The notes below the pieces were generated by a model, which was given only the letters and a program-made list of their open reading frames with translations, made no database searches and had not been told where the DNA came from. A stretch of 64,000 bases of DNA, taken from positions 310,001 to 374,000 of the forward strand of contig JAHLKD010000048.1 in the NCBI GenBank assembly GCA_025526935.1, given 5' to 3'. Shown here piece after piece: positions 11,600 through 23,960 of the stretch; within the stretch, counting starts at the first letter, position 1; every line of letters begins with the position of its first letter. The DNA is from Cladochytrium replicatum. Taxonomy: Eukaryota > Chytridiomycota > Chytridiomycetes > Cladochytriales > Cladochytriaceae. The position numbers and the translations under genes were made by a program.

Positions 11600-12880
11600 G
11601 GAAAAGAATGTGATTGTCTGCAAGACTTTTGGAAAAATTCAGTCGAACTTTTTGAAATGGCTTACGCGCTGATCCGTTCACACTTCAGTCTCAATGATCT
11701 CAACCGCCGATATCAACTGACCACAACAACTTTCGACGCTCATACTCACTCCACTCCATTCAAAGCAGTTTAAGGCATACTGACTGCTCCTCTGAGATTG
11801 TCGACATTCATCTAAGCATGGCGCAGAGCATCAATTAAGCTCAACTTGGGTGGTTTCAGCGTCTTGGTGATCAATATCTGCGGAATAGTCTAATCACTCA
11901 GCCAATTGTGAAGAGGGTTGTCCCCCCGTTCTGGCTGACCCTGCGCGATTTCCCCCCACATTCTCTCTAACAACACACTCAAAGCTCATCACTCTCAATA
12001 GCGATCTAACAAACATGTCCGTTCACGAGCCTACTGACATCCGGTTTGTTCTCTTTCTTTATATATCTCTCCGGTAGAAACTCATGTTTTCATTGCCTCT
12101 ATACAGGATGACATGCTCGAAAAAGGAACGCTTTTTCTTTGTTCTTCAACGGCTACAAGCATTGCCAAGCGTGGCTATTACACGGCCATTATTGTTTCTC
12201 GGGTTGGATGGAATAGGATGGAATGGGTTCCATCACCTGGACTGCCCCCTTCACGGAGTCTAGTTACCTTCTCGATTTGTACCGCTTTCTGCTGTCCATT
12301 TCTCCCCTTTTATTTCGTTCTTTTCCTTGAGTTCTGGACGTTTTTTTATTTCATTGTCTATTTCTACTTTTTTGTCCATTGTTTCGGGGTACCGTGTGGG
12401 CAGACCAGGGGGACCAGGGGGCGAGCGGCCTTTTGCCTAGCGGTAAGGAAAGGAGGGAGTTTCCAGGAGCGAGAACAGTCTGTCGTTCTCATAAGTTTCA
12501 AAGCCCGTGCTCCACCATTACGAAGCAAAATACAGAAAGACACATAGCTGAAGTGATGCATGAGGTTGTGAACTGGTTGATCTAATCACCAGCAAGTCTT
12601 TTAGATTCATTGCGTGCATATCTTGACCCACTGAGGACAAAATCACTGAACGAATCCACAGATTTTTAGAAGAGTAAAATTTTTATGGGCTTCACATAAC
12701 AGGAACCTGACTTCTCTCCTCTTGACATTACATTCCAAGCATTTCCACTTTTCGAGTTTTAACTCACTTTAAAATACTCACAGCAAAGAGTATCCAAACG
12801 AATTTGCTCCTAAAGCATTTCTCGTCATATTTTCTGACAACCAAAAACGTCCTCCACCTCAACGCCACTCCACCTTGACC
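11600..12880. other. intergenic, nothing recognised
   Basis: A short ATG-led stretch at 12014 (MSVHEPTDIR) is followed by a GT, but I cannot link it to a credible downstream exon. T-rich sequence lies at 12290-12380. No domain was recognised. Confidence 0.35.
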
Positions 12881-15800
12881 ATGTCGACGATCCCCCGCAT
12901 TGGGCTGCTATGGCGACACGGCGCGATCATGCTCAGGGCTTCAAAGATCGCTCTTGTGCTTGCGGCAGCTCCGAACGACTCGAGTCCCGCGCATGCAGCC
13001 TTTATCCCAACATCGGCTGCTGATTCCGCGTCTTACTCCCTATCTCGACAAATATACGCTCTTGTAGGACTTGCTCAATACGACGATGGTCGGATCATCC
13101 TTATCGAAACAACATTCATTAACTGATCATCGCTTTCAATCGCAGAGTTGTATCTAGGCGTCATTACGGAGGCAGACGTTGTATGTTTCCAACGAAGTAA
13201 CTGACATCATTCGCTCATTTGCCCCATAGGTCGGTGAACTTGAATCTTCTCCAATCTACCGCGTCCGATCGTGTACATTCATTCCCCTCCGCCGCGCATG
13301 TGCAGACTTCTCCGCACTGGACTTTGACTCCAAACAGCACCAGCAACCCGAAGACCCCAACTCCTCAAACCCAATTCAATCTCTCTCGCGACTCCTTTCC
13401 TCAGGCACTTTCTACTTCTCGCCCTCCTTCGACCTCTTCCGATCAGCTCAGCTGAGATTCACATCGGATCACCACACACCTGCACTAACTTCAGACTCGA
13501 CATCTGACTCGGTGTCCTCTTCGAGGTTCATATGGAACAAACATATTTTGTCGCCGTTGCTTGCGATCAGAGATCATGAACTGGATGTGGAAGCGCAGAG
13601 CGATTTGGACGAGTCAGGACTAATGGTGGGACTGATGCAGGGATTCGTTGGTGTCGCGTTGGTTTCGCTGAGGAGTGAAAGCGTGGTTGGAACGACAGTT
13701 GCGAGGGTCGCAGTGATCTCTAGGTTGAGCTGTAGGCGTGCGGGGACAAGGTTCAAGTCACGAGGTCTTGATGATTATGGGAATGTAGCAAATTTCGCTG
13801 AGGTAAGTGGAGTTGGTGCAAGGATATTGACTCGAAGCATCCTCGTTGGTGGATTCCACGGTGATATGGGTGTTACGAACACCATCTTTACTTGCTATCT
13901 GTCCTTGTCTCCTCCAGACTGAAGTAATGGTGTACAACAAGTCACAGCTGTTCTCATTTGTTGAGCTGCGAGGCAGCGGTAAGACATCTATATACCCAGC
14001 GATCCGCTCACCAAACCTTAACACATAAGTGCCCGCGTTCTGGGAGCAGCGCGGACTTCAAGTCGTTCACAAGATCGATCTCACCCGTGGTTCCGAACTG
14101 ACGTATCCTGCTTTCACCAAACACTTTCAAGTATTGAAGTCGTCGTTTCCATTTTCCAAATTTGCTGAACATTCTTTTTAGGATCTGATAGATAATTATG
14201 GGAAAGTGAACGTCGTGAATCTCCTTAGCAATCGCGAGGATTCGCCTGAGTACGAGCTTTCCCAGCAGTTCCGAGAGCACACTGTCCGACTTTCCCACGC
14301 ACTGGCTCCTGATAACCTCCGTTACACCTCTTTCGATTTCCACAGCGTTGTTAACCGCACAAACTTTGATCGCGTATGATCCAGGTCCTCGATCTGTACC
14401 TTAGCGTGACAAATTCTTTACAGCTAAGTGCTCTTGTGGATGTGACAAGAGGGAGCATGGACGATTATGGCTACTTCGTCTATGATACCGCTGCAAAAAC
14501 ACCCGTGACTGTCCAAGAAGGCGTTTTTAGGACGAATTGCTTGGATTGCCTCGATCGCACTAATTACGCACAAATGTATGACCGAAGGAGTGAAATCGGT
14601 AGTTCCCACTCACCGGTATCGTTTTCGTTGGTGCTTAGGGTGCTGGCGAAGGACGTGCTGAGAGCTTATCTCACTTCGTGCGGGTACGGCGATGTGACCA
14701 CTGACGGCTACTACACCCAGCAGATCAATGCACTGTGGGCCGATGTGAGCTGAATATCTAAAATTCATTCATGTTGCTGAGCAGGTTGTGGGTAGAATGG
14801 GGACGCTCTGAGCAAGATATCAGCGGGGACAGGTACTAAGGATTTTGATGAATCTGCCGGGCAAAGGTTTTGAATTGCGATATGCAGGTGCGCTGAAGAC
14901 CTCTTTTGCAAGAAAGGGGAAGCAGACGATGCTCGGTACTTCGTGTTTTGACAACTATTTGAAAGGCTGATTATTTCCGAACTGAAGGGAACATCACTGG
15001 TATTCTTGACGACGCAGCGAAATCGGTGAACCGTTTCTATGCGAGTAACTTCCAAGACTCTCAAAAGTAGTCTTGTTGGTGTCTTTGACGGTTTGGAAAT
15101 TGACACCTTATACAACAGGCAGGAAACCATCTCGTTTCTTCTTGGGAATGTGGGCCGGAACGAGGTCACTCTGCTCTGGAATACCATGAACCTGAAGTCT
15201 GGACCAGGAACCGATAACCGGTGAGAATATTGCGGACTCGGGCTGCCTTTCCTCATATTGCATTAGATCAAACGAGTTCCTGAGGAGGGAGAAGATGTCG
15301 GTTTGGATGGGAACATGGAATGTCAACGGCGTTCTTCCGACCGGTAAAGACAATGCTTCGATCAACGCATGGCTGTTCGACGGCCTCGGTTCGTACTCTG
15401 CTTCCATATATCCCGATTTTTCTAAAACTCCTTCAAGAGGAACCTCCACACATGTATGTGTTTGGTGTCCAGGAAATGATACAACTTACCGCTGGTCAGG
15501 TTAGCAACCACCAAAAGTTTGATTTGCGGTCCAGCTCTCTGATCTATGCAATCACTGACAGGTTATCACCGCCGACACGGACTCACTTCGACAGAAATGG
15601 GACTCAATTTTGCTCCAAGCGGTCAATCGGAACCCATATGAAGTTGAGTACGTGGAATTGCGGTCTCTGCATCTGGTTGCTCTTGCAATCTTTGTTTATG
15701 TGCGAGTGGACAGCATACCTCATGTTCGTAATGTCGAATATGCGAAAGAGAAGGTTTGCAAAATTTATGTTTGGTGATTCTTGTCTGCTTATCTTTGTTG

Positions 15801-17129
15801 AGTAGACGGGTTTGGGAGGGATGGCCGGGAACAAGGGTGGGATTGGTGTAAGCTTGAAGTACCACGACACAAGGATTCTGTTCGTTACAGCACATCTTGC
15901 GGCTGGTGAGTGAACTTCGCCGCTTCCATTCTAATCGATTATTGATTTTTTGATTGTAGGGAACTCCAACGTGAATGAGAGGAATCGTGATTACACAACT
16001 ATTACAAACGGGCTTAATTTCCAAGGTCGCCCGACATCAGATCATGAGTACGACCCCAAATCAAAGCGTTTTAATTCCACTAACTATGTGTTACTCGCAG
16101 CGTGATTTTCTGGCTTGGTGATTTCAATTATCGGACGAACCTTCCGAACGACGAAGTAGGCCGGGCTGGGATTGGGATTTTCCATTCACTGACTTCTTTT
16201 CATTGGGAAAGGTACGAGAACTTTTGGAGGTTGGGGATACGGAAACAATGCTTTCCTACGATCAGGTTTGGCATCAAGGATTCGTGCAATTAGATGTACA
16301 AATGAACCTGCCCGTCTTGTTTTTCGGTCAGCTCCAACTTTCGCAAGCAGCTGGTGAAGCATTTGTAGGCTTCACTGAAGGCCAGATACACTTCTTTCCG
16401 ACATACAAGTATGACCACAACACTGATGATTACGATACCAGCGAGAAGGCACGGACACCATCATGGACGGATCGGTAAGTTTATCTTTTGTGACAAGTAA
16501 CCGATCGATCATTCATGATTTCGTCAGGATTCTGTACAAAGGGCAGGAGGTAATGCACACACCCCGCCCTTTTGGTTTATTTAACAGGGACTGACGTGCT
16601 GCTTGTGTTTGCAGCTAAGACAGCGACGATATGAACGTGCTGAAATCAAGATATCCGATCACAGGCCCGGTAAGTTGAATATCATTTCCCATTCCGCAGA
16701 CTTTGCATTCTGATTTTGAAAGATAGTATTCTCTGTATTCGATATCAATGTCGCCATTGTCGACGTGCAGAAAAAGAACGCAATTGAGCGCGAGGCTCGC
16801 AATCGAACGATGTCGGCGCGGAGCGGTAGATCATCGCCCATGTCTGCCACAAACGGCGGTGGTGCTGCAAATCGCGTTCCTACTGGAAACCTTATCGACT
16901 TGGAAGAGGCAACGGTGGTCACCTCGGATACGGTGCCACGGAAGAGCTTTGGTCGGTAACAATCACCATGCAGTGCAATTTCGTTGACCAGAATGTGTTC
17001 ATAGATTCGTTCGGATCAGGAAACGAGCATCTGCCTCCGCCGTCCTCGGAAACATCGAAATGGTGGGAGACAAAGGTGGACGAGGCGTGGTGGACACGTC
17101 CCACCGCTGCACGAAACCCGTTTGGGTGA
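12881..17129 (+). CDS. synaptojanin-type phosphoinositide phosphatase (Sac1 + 5-phosphatase)
   Basis: A many-exon gene with two catalytic domains. The Sac1 domain runs from exon 1 (12881) to about 15.0 kb. It contains ELYLGVITEADV, the GTRFKSRGLDDYGNVANF block (about 13743), FVELRGS-VPAFWEQRGLQ, and the active-site P-loop NCLDCLDRTN (Cx5R) near 14540. The 5-phosphatase domain begins SVWMGTWNVNG (15298). It continues with YVFGVQEMIQLTAGQ, GLGGMAGNKGGIGVSLKYHD (about 15810), FWLGDFNYRTNLPNDEV (about 16108) and ISDHRPV. A 53-nt intron at about 15068-15120 restores NFQDSQKQETISFLLGN. The C-terminus ends in NPFG and the stop, an NPF motif that EH-domain endocytic adaptors bind in known synaptojanins. 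The expected role is PI(4,5)P2 and PI4P turnover during endocytosis. Both active sites look intact. Confidence 0.9.
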
Positions 17130-17439
17130 TAGTGTTATCTATGTAGTATCATGTGGTTTTTAACAAATTATATGCATTTGATGTTGCTGTGTAAAGAGTG
17201 GTTACTGCATCACAAAGATTTGAGAATGGGCAATGACTGGTACGGCTCAACAAGCAGAAAGTCCTTCAGTTGTCCCAGTTCATTGAAACCACAGATTCGT
17301 AGTGCTATTCCACTGTTTCGTATGCCTGCGTAAACTTTTCTCAAGGAACAGCTTTATCGATTGTTGGCGAGCAGACACCATCGTGCTCCCGCGGTCCAAA
17401 GTTAGTGCTCAGTTGGAACGCTCGACGAGTTTGTGTACT

Positions 17440-18770
17440 TCATTGCTGATCACAACAAGAATACTGCGGACATTGCATAATCTCTTGTTATTAGGTCATT
17501 GCCAACCTCGAGATATTTGAGAAGCCGGGCAGCGAATACGCCAGTGCGATCTTTGCCGCAGGTTGATTGTAGAGCTATTGGCTGACGATTTTGAAGCAAT
17601 CGTCGAAGAAATGTTACATAGGCTTTTGCTCCGCTCACATATATTCCGGGGTAAGCGTCAGCGAATCCGTGATCTCCGAGAGAAATAGAGCTGCCAAAGC
17701 TGAGTTTGCTCTGGGGTACCCTTACTGATCATGAATTAAAAACGTTTTGCAGGAGAATCACCTTCGTCAATTACAGGCATGATTCATGAAGGCCCTATTA
17801 ATCTATTGCAATGCCGTTACTTCTGTTTCCCGAGTTGAGCACAGGTCGACGATGTTCACAGCGCCAAGAGACTGCAGTTGCCATTTTTTGTTTTCGAGAC
17901 TAAAAGCGAGATTTTCATTCCTTCAGGCTGCCTCCACGAGATTTCCTTACCTTATGCCACGATGCGAACCGGATACCCTCCAAAGCCTCGAAAGTCGATG
18001 ACCCATAAACTCGAAGGAATTGCCTTCCGGCTAGCGCTCGAATTGTGCGTTTGATTCTGTCCCGCTGCATTCCCGCAAAAGAAAGCAGTTGGCTAAAGTA
18101 GTGTGCACTATAAAATGAGCCAAGGATGGTTGTTGTGCTCGTGTAACCATTCCGCACTGTTGCAAGGGTGTGCTCGCCCAGCAAGAGGTGGGTTCAACAC
18201 CTTGTATTATGCGCAAGGTATGACTCAACACCAGAGATGCAACGTACGCTGAGTCCGTAACTGGGATCACCGAAATAAAAGGACCTCATAACAGTTCCTC
18301 AAATCGTGTCCACAGGTGGAACTCACGTCATCCTTCGTCCCATGGATTGTCAGGACAGGAGGAGTCCTGGGCAGACTTTTTTCTGAAGAAATTCAAACTC
18401 TTCATTATGATGCTGTACTCACTGCAAACTCATATCTTTGTCCTATTTCTTCCAAAGATCCAGGGTTCCCTCTGTCATGCGAATTGTTCGTGAGACTCCA
18501 TTGCGTTATCATTTTCGTTCTCACAGTAGTCCTCATGAAATATCCCTTAGCATCTAACACTAGTTCCCCATATGTTTGTCAATAGCTTCGCGGATACCTG
18601 GACGCTGCTCAACGAAGCCTGAAAATTGTGAAATCGGTTGGAAACGTTAAAGAAAATCTCTGTGCAAAGTTTCAAAGTGTTCTGTATTTGATATGTCATC
18701 GACAGCGCTTTTGGCTTTTAATGTACTCGACATGTTTCCGATTGGTCAGTAACTACGAACTGCATGTGGT
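17440..18770 (-). pseudogene. decayed duplicate of the neighbouring hydrolase-phosphatase gene
   Basis: Minus-strand blocks align in order with the intact gene at 18787-20883. They are a hydrolase strand (TIHGTKDD, VPVTDSAYVASLVLSHTLRI, about 18340-18195), then ALAGRQFLRVYGSSTFEALEG (about 18040-17975), then the phosphatase loop STCGKDRTGVFAARLLKYLE (about 17560-17500). In the loop the His-Cys of the active site is replaced (QSTCGKDR against HCTAGKDR). Frames change between the blocks and stop codons interrupt them. It lies immediately downstream in tandem, so it is a local duplication followed by decay. Confidence 0.78.
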
Positions 18771-18786
18771 CGTAACCGTATGCTAT

Positions 18787-20883
18787 TCAATACCGAGTCA
18801 CAAGGTTTTGGAAAGGAGGGTACGAAAAGGGCGGCTGGAGGACCAAAAAATCCTTCAATTCCGCTAGTTCCGTTTTCGATAACCCTAGAGCGACTTCATA
18901 GTATTGCTGAACAGTCCCGTAAGTCTCGGCGAACTTCATAAAAAACAATCGCAATGCTCCTGGCCGAGAGGCGAGCAGGTCTTTAACACCTTCCATGTTG
19001 ATCAATCCTTTTGAAGCCTCGACTAAATCTCGCAGCTCCTGGTCTGACCAGAACAACATTGACTCGGTCAGTGAGTAGTCACGCACGATAAGATCCTCGT
19101 CAACTTCAAGGAACTTGAGAAGCAACGCTGCGAAAACACCGGTGCGATCCTTTCCGGCGGTGCAGTGAACGACGATTGGTTCTTTAGTGAGAAGAATATG
19201 TCGCAGGTACTGTGCATATGAGCTGGTAGCACTTTCGCAGATGATCATGTAAGCTTCGGCAAAACCTGGATCACCACCTTCAGTGTACAGCTTCCAGCGT
19301 CTCGCAACCTCTGTTTATCAACACATTAGATCAATTCTCCAGCAACATGAGAAATACCTTCTGGAGGAATTTGACCGGCAAAAACCGGGCAGTGTGCTCG
19401 TTCGACCAGGTCAATCGCTGGTGTAGGTTCGCGCTCCGCCTCCCCGGCATTGCGTAGATCAATTGTGCGCGAGACTCCCAGCGCTAAAAGCTGTCTCTTT
19501 CCGCGTTCGGTGATTGCATTCAGCCTATGAGTTACGTCAATTGGAAACCTAAATAAATGTGTAAAATAACGTACTTTCCGCTTCGATACAGGTGCTCCCA
19601 GCGAACGATGCGTCCATCACGAACCGGGTATCCCCCGAAGTCACGAAAGTTGAGGACACCTTCGACCAAACTTGAAGCAACTCCACCATCACCCGCCTTT
19701 CCGGCCTTTTCCTTCCCGACTCTACACCGCCCGATACCAAAATATGGAGGTGACGTGCAGTGCGCTTGGAAGAACGAATAGAGGTCAAGCGTCTGCTCAT
19801 TTAGCCACTTGTTCGCTATCGAAATGACCTCGTCCGTTCGCTCATTGAGCAGTGAGTGGCCGGCACCTGAGATTAGCTGTAGCGTATGGTTTGGGATCAA
19901 GGTCGCCGTGTTCGCGGCATAGTTCACGGGAACAATCTGTAAGGCATTTTCAATGTGGGCGGCAGAATGTGACGCTCAGAACTTGAAGATTTACATTGTC
20001 CTCAGATCCATGAATTATCAAGACCGGGAGTGCTCGCGGCAAAGCTCTCACTGATTACAGACGAGGTCAGGGACCAGCTGACAGCAGTTTCGGTTTCTTC
20101 TCTGCAATACGTACTTTTGAATTGCCAGGCCACTGACGTGTCCACTTGAACATTCGCACCCTTGAATGCTGATAAGTGAAGAGATCCGAATCAATCTCAG
20201 TCCAACAAACATTGTGAGTTCGAATGCTCGTTTCTTTGAATTCGTTCAAGATATCGAAATTCCCAGAGATAGACAAGAGGAAACGACAAATGTGGGGTCG
20301 AGCAAAGAGTGTTTGAAACATAATCGCAGCACCTAATAACCCGGACAGTCGGTTTGTTGTTACTTTTCATGGGAATTGAGAGCTCGCACCTCCAGATTGA
20401 GCAACAATAGTGAATATCCTCCATCCGCGTATCAGCAAAATATCGATTACAGAATTGAGGCTATCCACATTCCCTTGAAAACCTTCGTTGCAGCAGTAAT
20501 ACGACTTCAGTTTTCAATACAAAATTCAAATTGTGAGTTTCCCTACCAGAAATTGGATGCTTGCTTTTGTCGTTGGATCGAAGTTCAATGCTCAATGACG
20601 GATACTCCAGTCCCGTTGCAAAAGCCATCTCTGACTGCTCGTTGATTTCATTTTCTCTGCACAATATCAGAACAATCGGACGACCACGACCGTCGAGTAC
20701 GTCGTTTGCAAAATCTGATGCTTCTCCGAATGGTTTTTTAACGACCGCTCCTGCACGGTCGAGAACCAGCGTCGTAGCATCCCTTTCGTCTGATCCAGCT
20801 TCGAAAGTACGTCCCTTCTGCTGGTCAAATCGTCCAACAAGAATTTTGTCCGTCTCAATACGAATTTCCACTTTAAGAGACAT
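18787..20883 (-). CDS. alpha/beta-hydrolase fused to tyrosine-phosphatase-like domain
   Basis: The N-terminal half is an alpha/beta-hydrolase. It has a first strand with RPIVLILC (about 20680), LSIELRSND, and the nucleophile elbow AQSGG in an exon near 20400. RFLLSISGNFDILNEF and the acid loop VLIIHGSEDN (about 20010) follow, then AGHSLLNE, which carries the catalytic His. The C-terminal half begins GVLNFRDFGGYPVRDGR (about 19655), a Y_phosphatase3-type start. It carries the Cx5R loop VVHCTAGKDRTGVFAALL at about 19170. The stop is at 18787. At least five introns are implied, for example one ending just before the exon that starts GAAIMFQTLFARP. A small-molecule esterase role plus phosphotyrosine or phosphoinositide phosphatase activity is inferred from the motifs only. 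The first exon (20883-20550) is clear; the joins near 20480-20330 are approximate. Confidence 0.8.
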
Positions 20884-21600
20884 TTAATTAAGCAATCTAT
20901 TCAAGGAAGGATCCTGAAGTTTTAAAACAGATGTGGTGGATCTTTGAAGATGCCCGTGCCACCGCGGTCCCCCTGTTATTGATCTGCGGATTAAAGGTTA
21001 ATCCGCTACATTAATGCCTGCGAGGATTCCAGTTGTTAATGGATATTCTGCTGGTCGCAGTGTCAACGAGGTCAGATGAAAAAATGCGAATATGAAAACT
21101 ATGATTAAAAATTTCTGACACAAAACATTGTGTGATTTGACAAGAGATTCCTCATCATTGGCTAGTTTGCGTTTCCTGCAGAAATTCTGCGTGTGGCCAG
21201 ATTTGATTCCATCATGCCGCATTTCTGATAAGTTAACGCTGCCAACTTTTTTATATCTTAGGAATGATCAGGTTTCTTTCGAGGATTTACGCCTCCACCT
21301 CCCAGTCCCATTCTGGCTTTAGATCAGCGGGGAAATCTCTGCGCAAAAATTGCCTCCGTGACCTCCATCTTCACCTCATCATCTTTTGCGCTGACGAGTC
21401 TTCAGACCATGGGCCGCACGAGAACCTCGACTTACGCGTGAAATCCTCGGGCTGGGGTGAAGTTAACAGAGAGATCCACCACTCTCTAATGATCTCTCGT
21501 CTAACTTTCAGCAAAATCCCCCAAGGATGAGTTTTGACCCTCCTGGCCAATCGGATGCCATCTCCCACCCACCAAAATCCACAAATCGCCATTCACTCCT
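20884..21600. other. intergenic, nothing recognised
   Basis: This is the upstream region of the hydrolase-phosphatase gene and the 3' flank of the TIR pseudogene. A few short open frames show no family resemblance. Confidence 0.35.
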
Positions 21601-21605
21601 TCATC

Positions 21606-22040
21606 TCAATCGTTCAATGGCCCCTGCCGCAAGCCGTTACCATTCAGCCTGTATCGTCCACAACAGTCGAACAGATATCCTCGTATGAAAACAAATTTAT
21701 CATTAGGCATTCTCGAAGGATGGCGCACAGAGAGTTCTCTTTTAAGGAGCGTGGAGTCGTCAATGTGAAAGGTCACAAAAGGGTTGAGCGATGAGAGTAC
21801 ACATTTGCACATTGCACGTTTTGATCTATCTGCAAGCCTAAGCTCAAACATGTAACTCTCCGAACAGCGCCCCGCACACGAAATGCACAACACACGGCAG
21901 TCCCACATCGCATCGTGCATGGCGTTCTTTAGGTTGACTGCCATTTTGTAGTGGTCGACACACACCTCCAACCAGCGCTCTGACGAGGGGCTGATAACTA
22001 TGGTTGTACGAGATCTTCACGTCATAGCGAGGGCGGGACT
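21606..22040 (-). pseudogene. frameshifted TIR-domain copy
   Basis: The minus strand reads RYDVKISYNHSYQPLVRALV (about 22038-21980), matching HVMISYNQDRCQSLVRKLVD of the intact TIR gene. A frame change follows near 21975. The next frame reads VCVDHYKMAVNLKNAMHDAM and then FELRLADRSKRAM, matching VWVDDHKMAGNIKKAMSDGV and FEFDKAVKADKDM. The order and spacing of TIR strand A, BB-loop and helix C are preserved. The frame break marks it as a pseudogene, unless an unrecognised intron bridges it. It is on the same strand as, and downstream of, the lectin-like gene. Confidence 0.75.
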
Positions 22041-22534
22041 ACCCAGAGAATAGAACGGCTCGGGCGACGAGAACTTCTGCGAAACCCGTTGGACGAGGTC
22101 ACGTTCCAGAATGGGGCTTTGATGTATTCGGAAGCGGTGATTAGACTCGGCCGCAGTCTACAGCGAACGGGGGATCGAAAGAGGAGATGAGGACGGTGGG
22201 GATGATTGGGATTCTGATTGGGGCAAAGACGAGGTGTGGAACCGTGGAGCTGCGAAAACAGAGGTGGTGCCAGAGGATGAAAGTTCTCTGCTGGTCTTCT
22301 GTAGTTATAAATCACATCTCTGAAAACTTTCCTCCTTGGCACGTGGCAGGAACTGGCACTCCTGTGCCATCAGGTTAGACCACGCACGTACAATCAATTT
22401 TAAAAATGATACAAGAGCTCATGAAGATTGGGAGAAGCATGTTGAGGAATTGTTCACCTTAAAGTTAACATATACTTTTAAAAGGGAAGTAATGCAACCC
22501 AAGTTGCTCCGAGCTCGTAATTTACGCTATTGTC

Positions 22535-23176
22535 TCACGTTTTAAAAACCAAATCAAAGCCATCAATCCCCACATTTTCGGCGTTAACGTTGATTCGGGT
22601 ATAGAACTCAGTGGAAGAGTCCACATAGTTCAAAGAAACATTCACGTGCGGAGTACGGGAGAATGGGTTGGAGAATGTCACCGGTTTGGTGACTGATTTT
22701 TTTGACCCATCTGACCCAAATGAGGATCTGACAGAGCCGCTTTGATGCTCTGGGAAGCGCGACAAGAAGAAGTTGATGATGTATCGACGCTCGTCAATAT
22801 CTTGAAGCGCACTCAGAGGGAAGCTGCGGTCTCCGACCATCTGCAATCAAAAGGTGTCAGACTGGAGTGTAGGAACAATTTTAGTGGTAAAAACCAGCGT
22901 TTTATTGATGACTTGGAAGCCTGTGTCGTTGCCGGTGAAATTTTGGAGAACAGCATTGGCATCATCAAGTGTGATCAAAGCTTGTTCTTCGTTGACCATG
23001 GCGGTGAAAGCCCCGCTCGGTTCGGTTATCAAGACAGCCACATCGACGGTGATATTGCCAGGCTTTGTGAAGGTTAGCTGAGCGACCGCCCGAGGACCCC
23101 CTTTCTGAGCCCGCCATGAGCGTCGATAGGGCATTCCAAACACAATCTCGGTCATAGTGTGCTTTGCGGAGAGCAT
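22535..23176 (-). CDS. H-type lectin-like protein
   Basis: Two frames are joined by an intron near 22860-22910: MLSAKHTMTEIVFGMPYRR onwards, and a second part starting DRSFPLSALQDIDERR. The second part ends in TFSNPFSRTPHVNVSLNYVD, RINVNAENVGIDGFDLVF and KT. This matches the H-type lectin fold signature (hydrophobic-F-x3-P-x-V-x-V-S-L, then GF-x-L). The family usually continues a little further (TW...W), so the stop at 22535 may be a splice donor (GTGAGA follows AAAAC) and the 3' end may lie further downstream. No signal peptide is evident. Sugar binding is inferred from the family. Its start lies 57 bp from the divergent TIR gene start. Confidence 0.6.
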
Positions 23177-23232
23177 AAAATATTCAGCCCAAATTTATAT
23201 CTTACCATCAAAGCCGCCTGCAAGCCGCTTCA

Positions 23233-23960
23233 ATGGACATATGCACGGCTGGCTCAACGCTGGTGACCCTGCGCCGTCATCTGCTGGGCAGCGAGAAACC
23301 CCAGAGCGAGATAGAGCGCATCTGCCTTGAGTTTTCCGGCGAGCGCTTCCTGCTTAGAAAAAGCGAGGAATGGGAAGATCGCTTAAGTTCCGGGGAATGG
23401 AAAGCTCGCTTAAGTTCTCAAGCCGCTTTTCATGACGTGAGTATCTGACGCAAAGTTTATCCTAGGAGGTTTGCCAGAATTTGATGGTAATGCTTTAAAT
23501 GTGCTAGGGCACTCGGCAGCAGTCCTCCAGCTCTCGCTATCACGTCATGATCTCCTACAACCAAGATCGCTGCCAATCCCTCGTCAGGAAGCTGGTGGAC
23601 CAGCTCGTGAAGTCCGGTGTGGAGGTGTGGGTCGACGACCACAAAATGGCGGGCAACATAAAAAAGGCAATGTCTGATGGCGTGCAGAACAGTCGATTGT
23701 TTGTGCCGTTCGTGTGCGAGGCTTACTGCAAGTCCGACAATTGCTTGTTTGAGTTTGACAAAGCGGTTAAGGCGGACAAGGACATGGCTCCTGTGTGGCT
23801 CGACGACGAGCCGTTGAGTGACAATGTAAAGAAATTCGTCGATCGATATTTGTGGACTGCTGCAAGTGCGGATTCCACAAGGGGGGACCAATTTCTCGAG
23901 GAACAGGCGAGCAAGATCAAAGAATCAATCGTAAAGACTTTGCTGAGAGTCAGCCTTTAA
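23233..23960 (+). CDS. TIR-domain protein
   Basis: Two exons, 23233-23436 and 23509-23960, join in phase across a 72-nt intron (GTGAGT...GCTAG). The product is about 218 aa. Exon 1 encodes a charged helical N-terminus with the related short blocks SEEWEDRLSSGEWKARLSS. Exon 2 encodes the TIR domain: strand A HVMISYNQD, helix QSLVRKLVDQLVKSG, strand B and BB-loop VEVWVDDHKMAGNIKKAM, SRLFVPFVCEAYCKSDNC and LFEFDKAVKADKDM. The Glu in NCLFEFDKA is where catalytically active TIRs (SARM1, plant TIRs) keep their NAD-cleaving glutamate. There is no NB-ARC, LRR or death domain. The role (NADase signalling or scaffold) is inferred. TIR genes are uncommon in fungi. Confidence 0.82.

Noticed and set aside
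15039-15224. A frameshift in the synaptojanin gene near 15070
   Set aside because: A 53-nt GT-AG intron (about 15068-15120) restores the conserved NFQDSQKQETISFLLGN segment, so no frameshift is needed.
23233-23960. An NLR-type immune receptor
   Set aside because: Only a TIR domain and a short helical N-terminus are present. No NB-ARC, NACHT or repeat domain was seen in or next to the gene.
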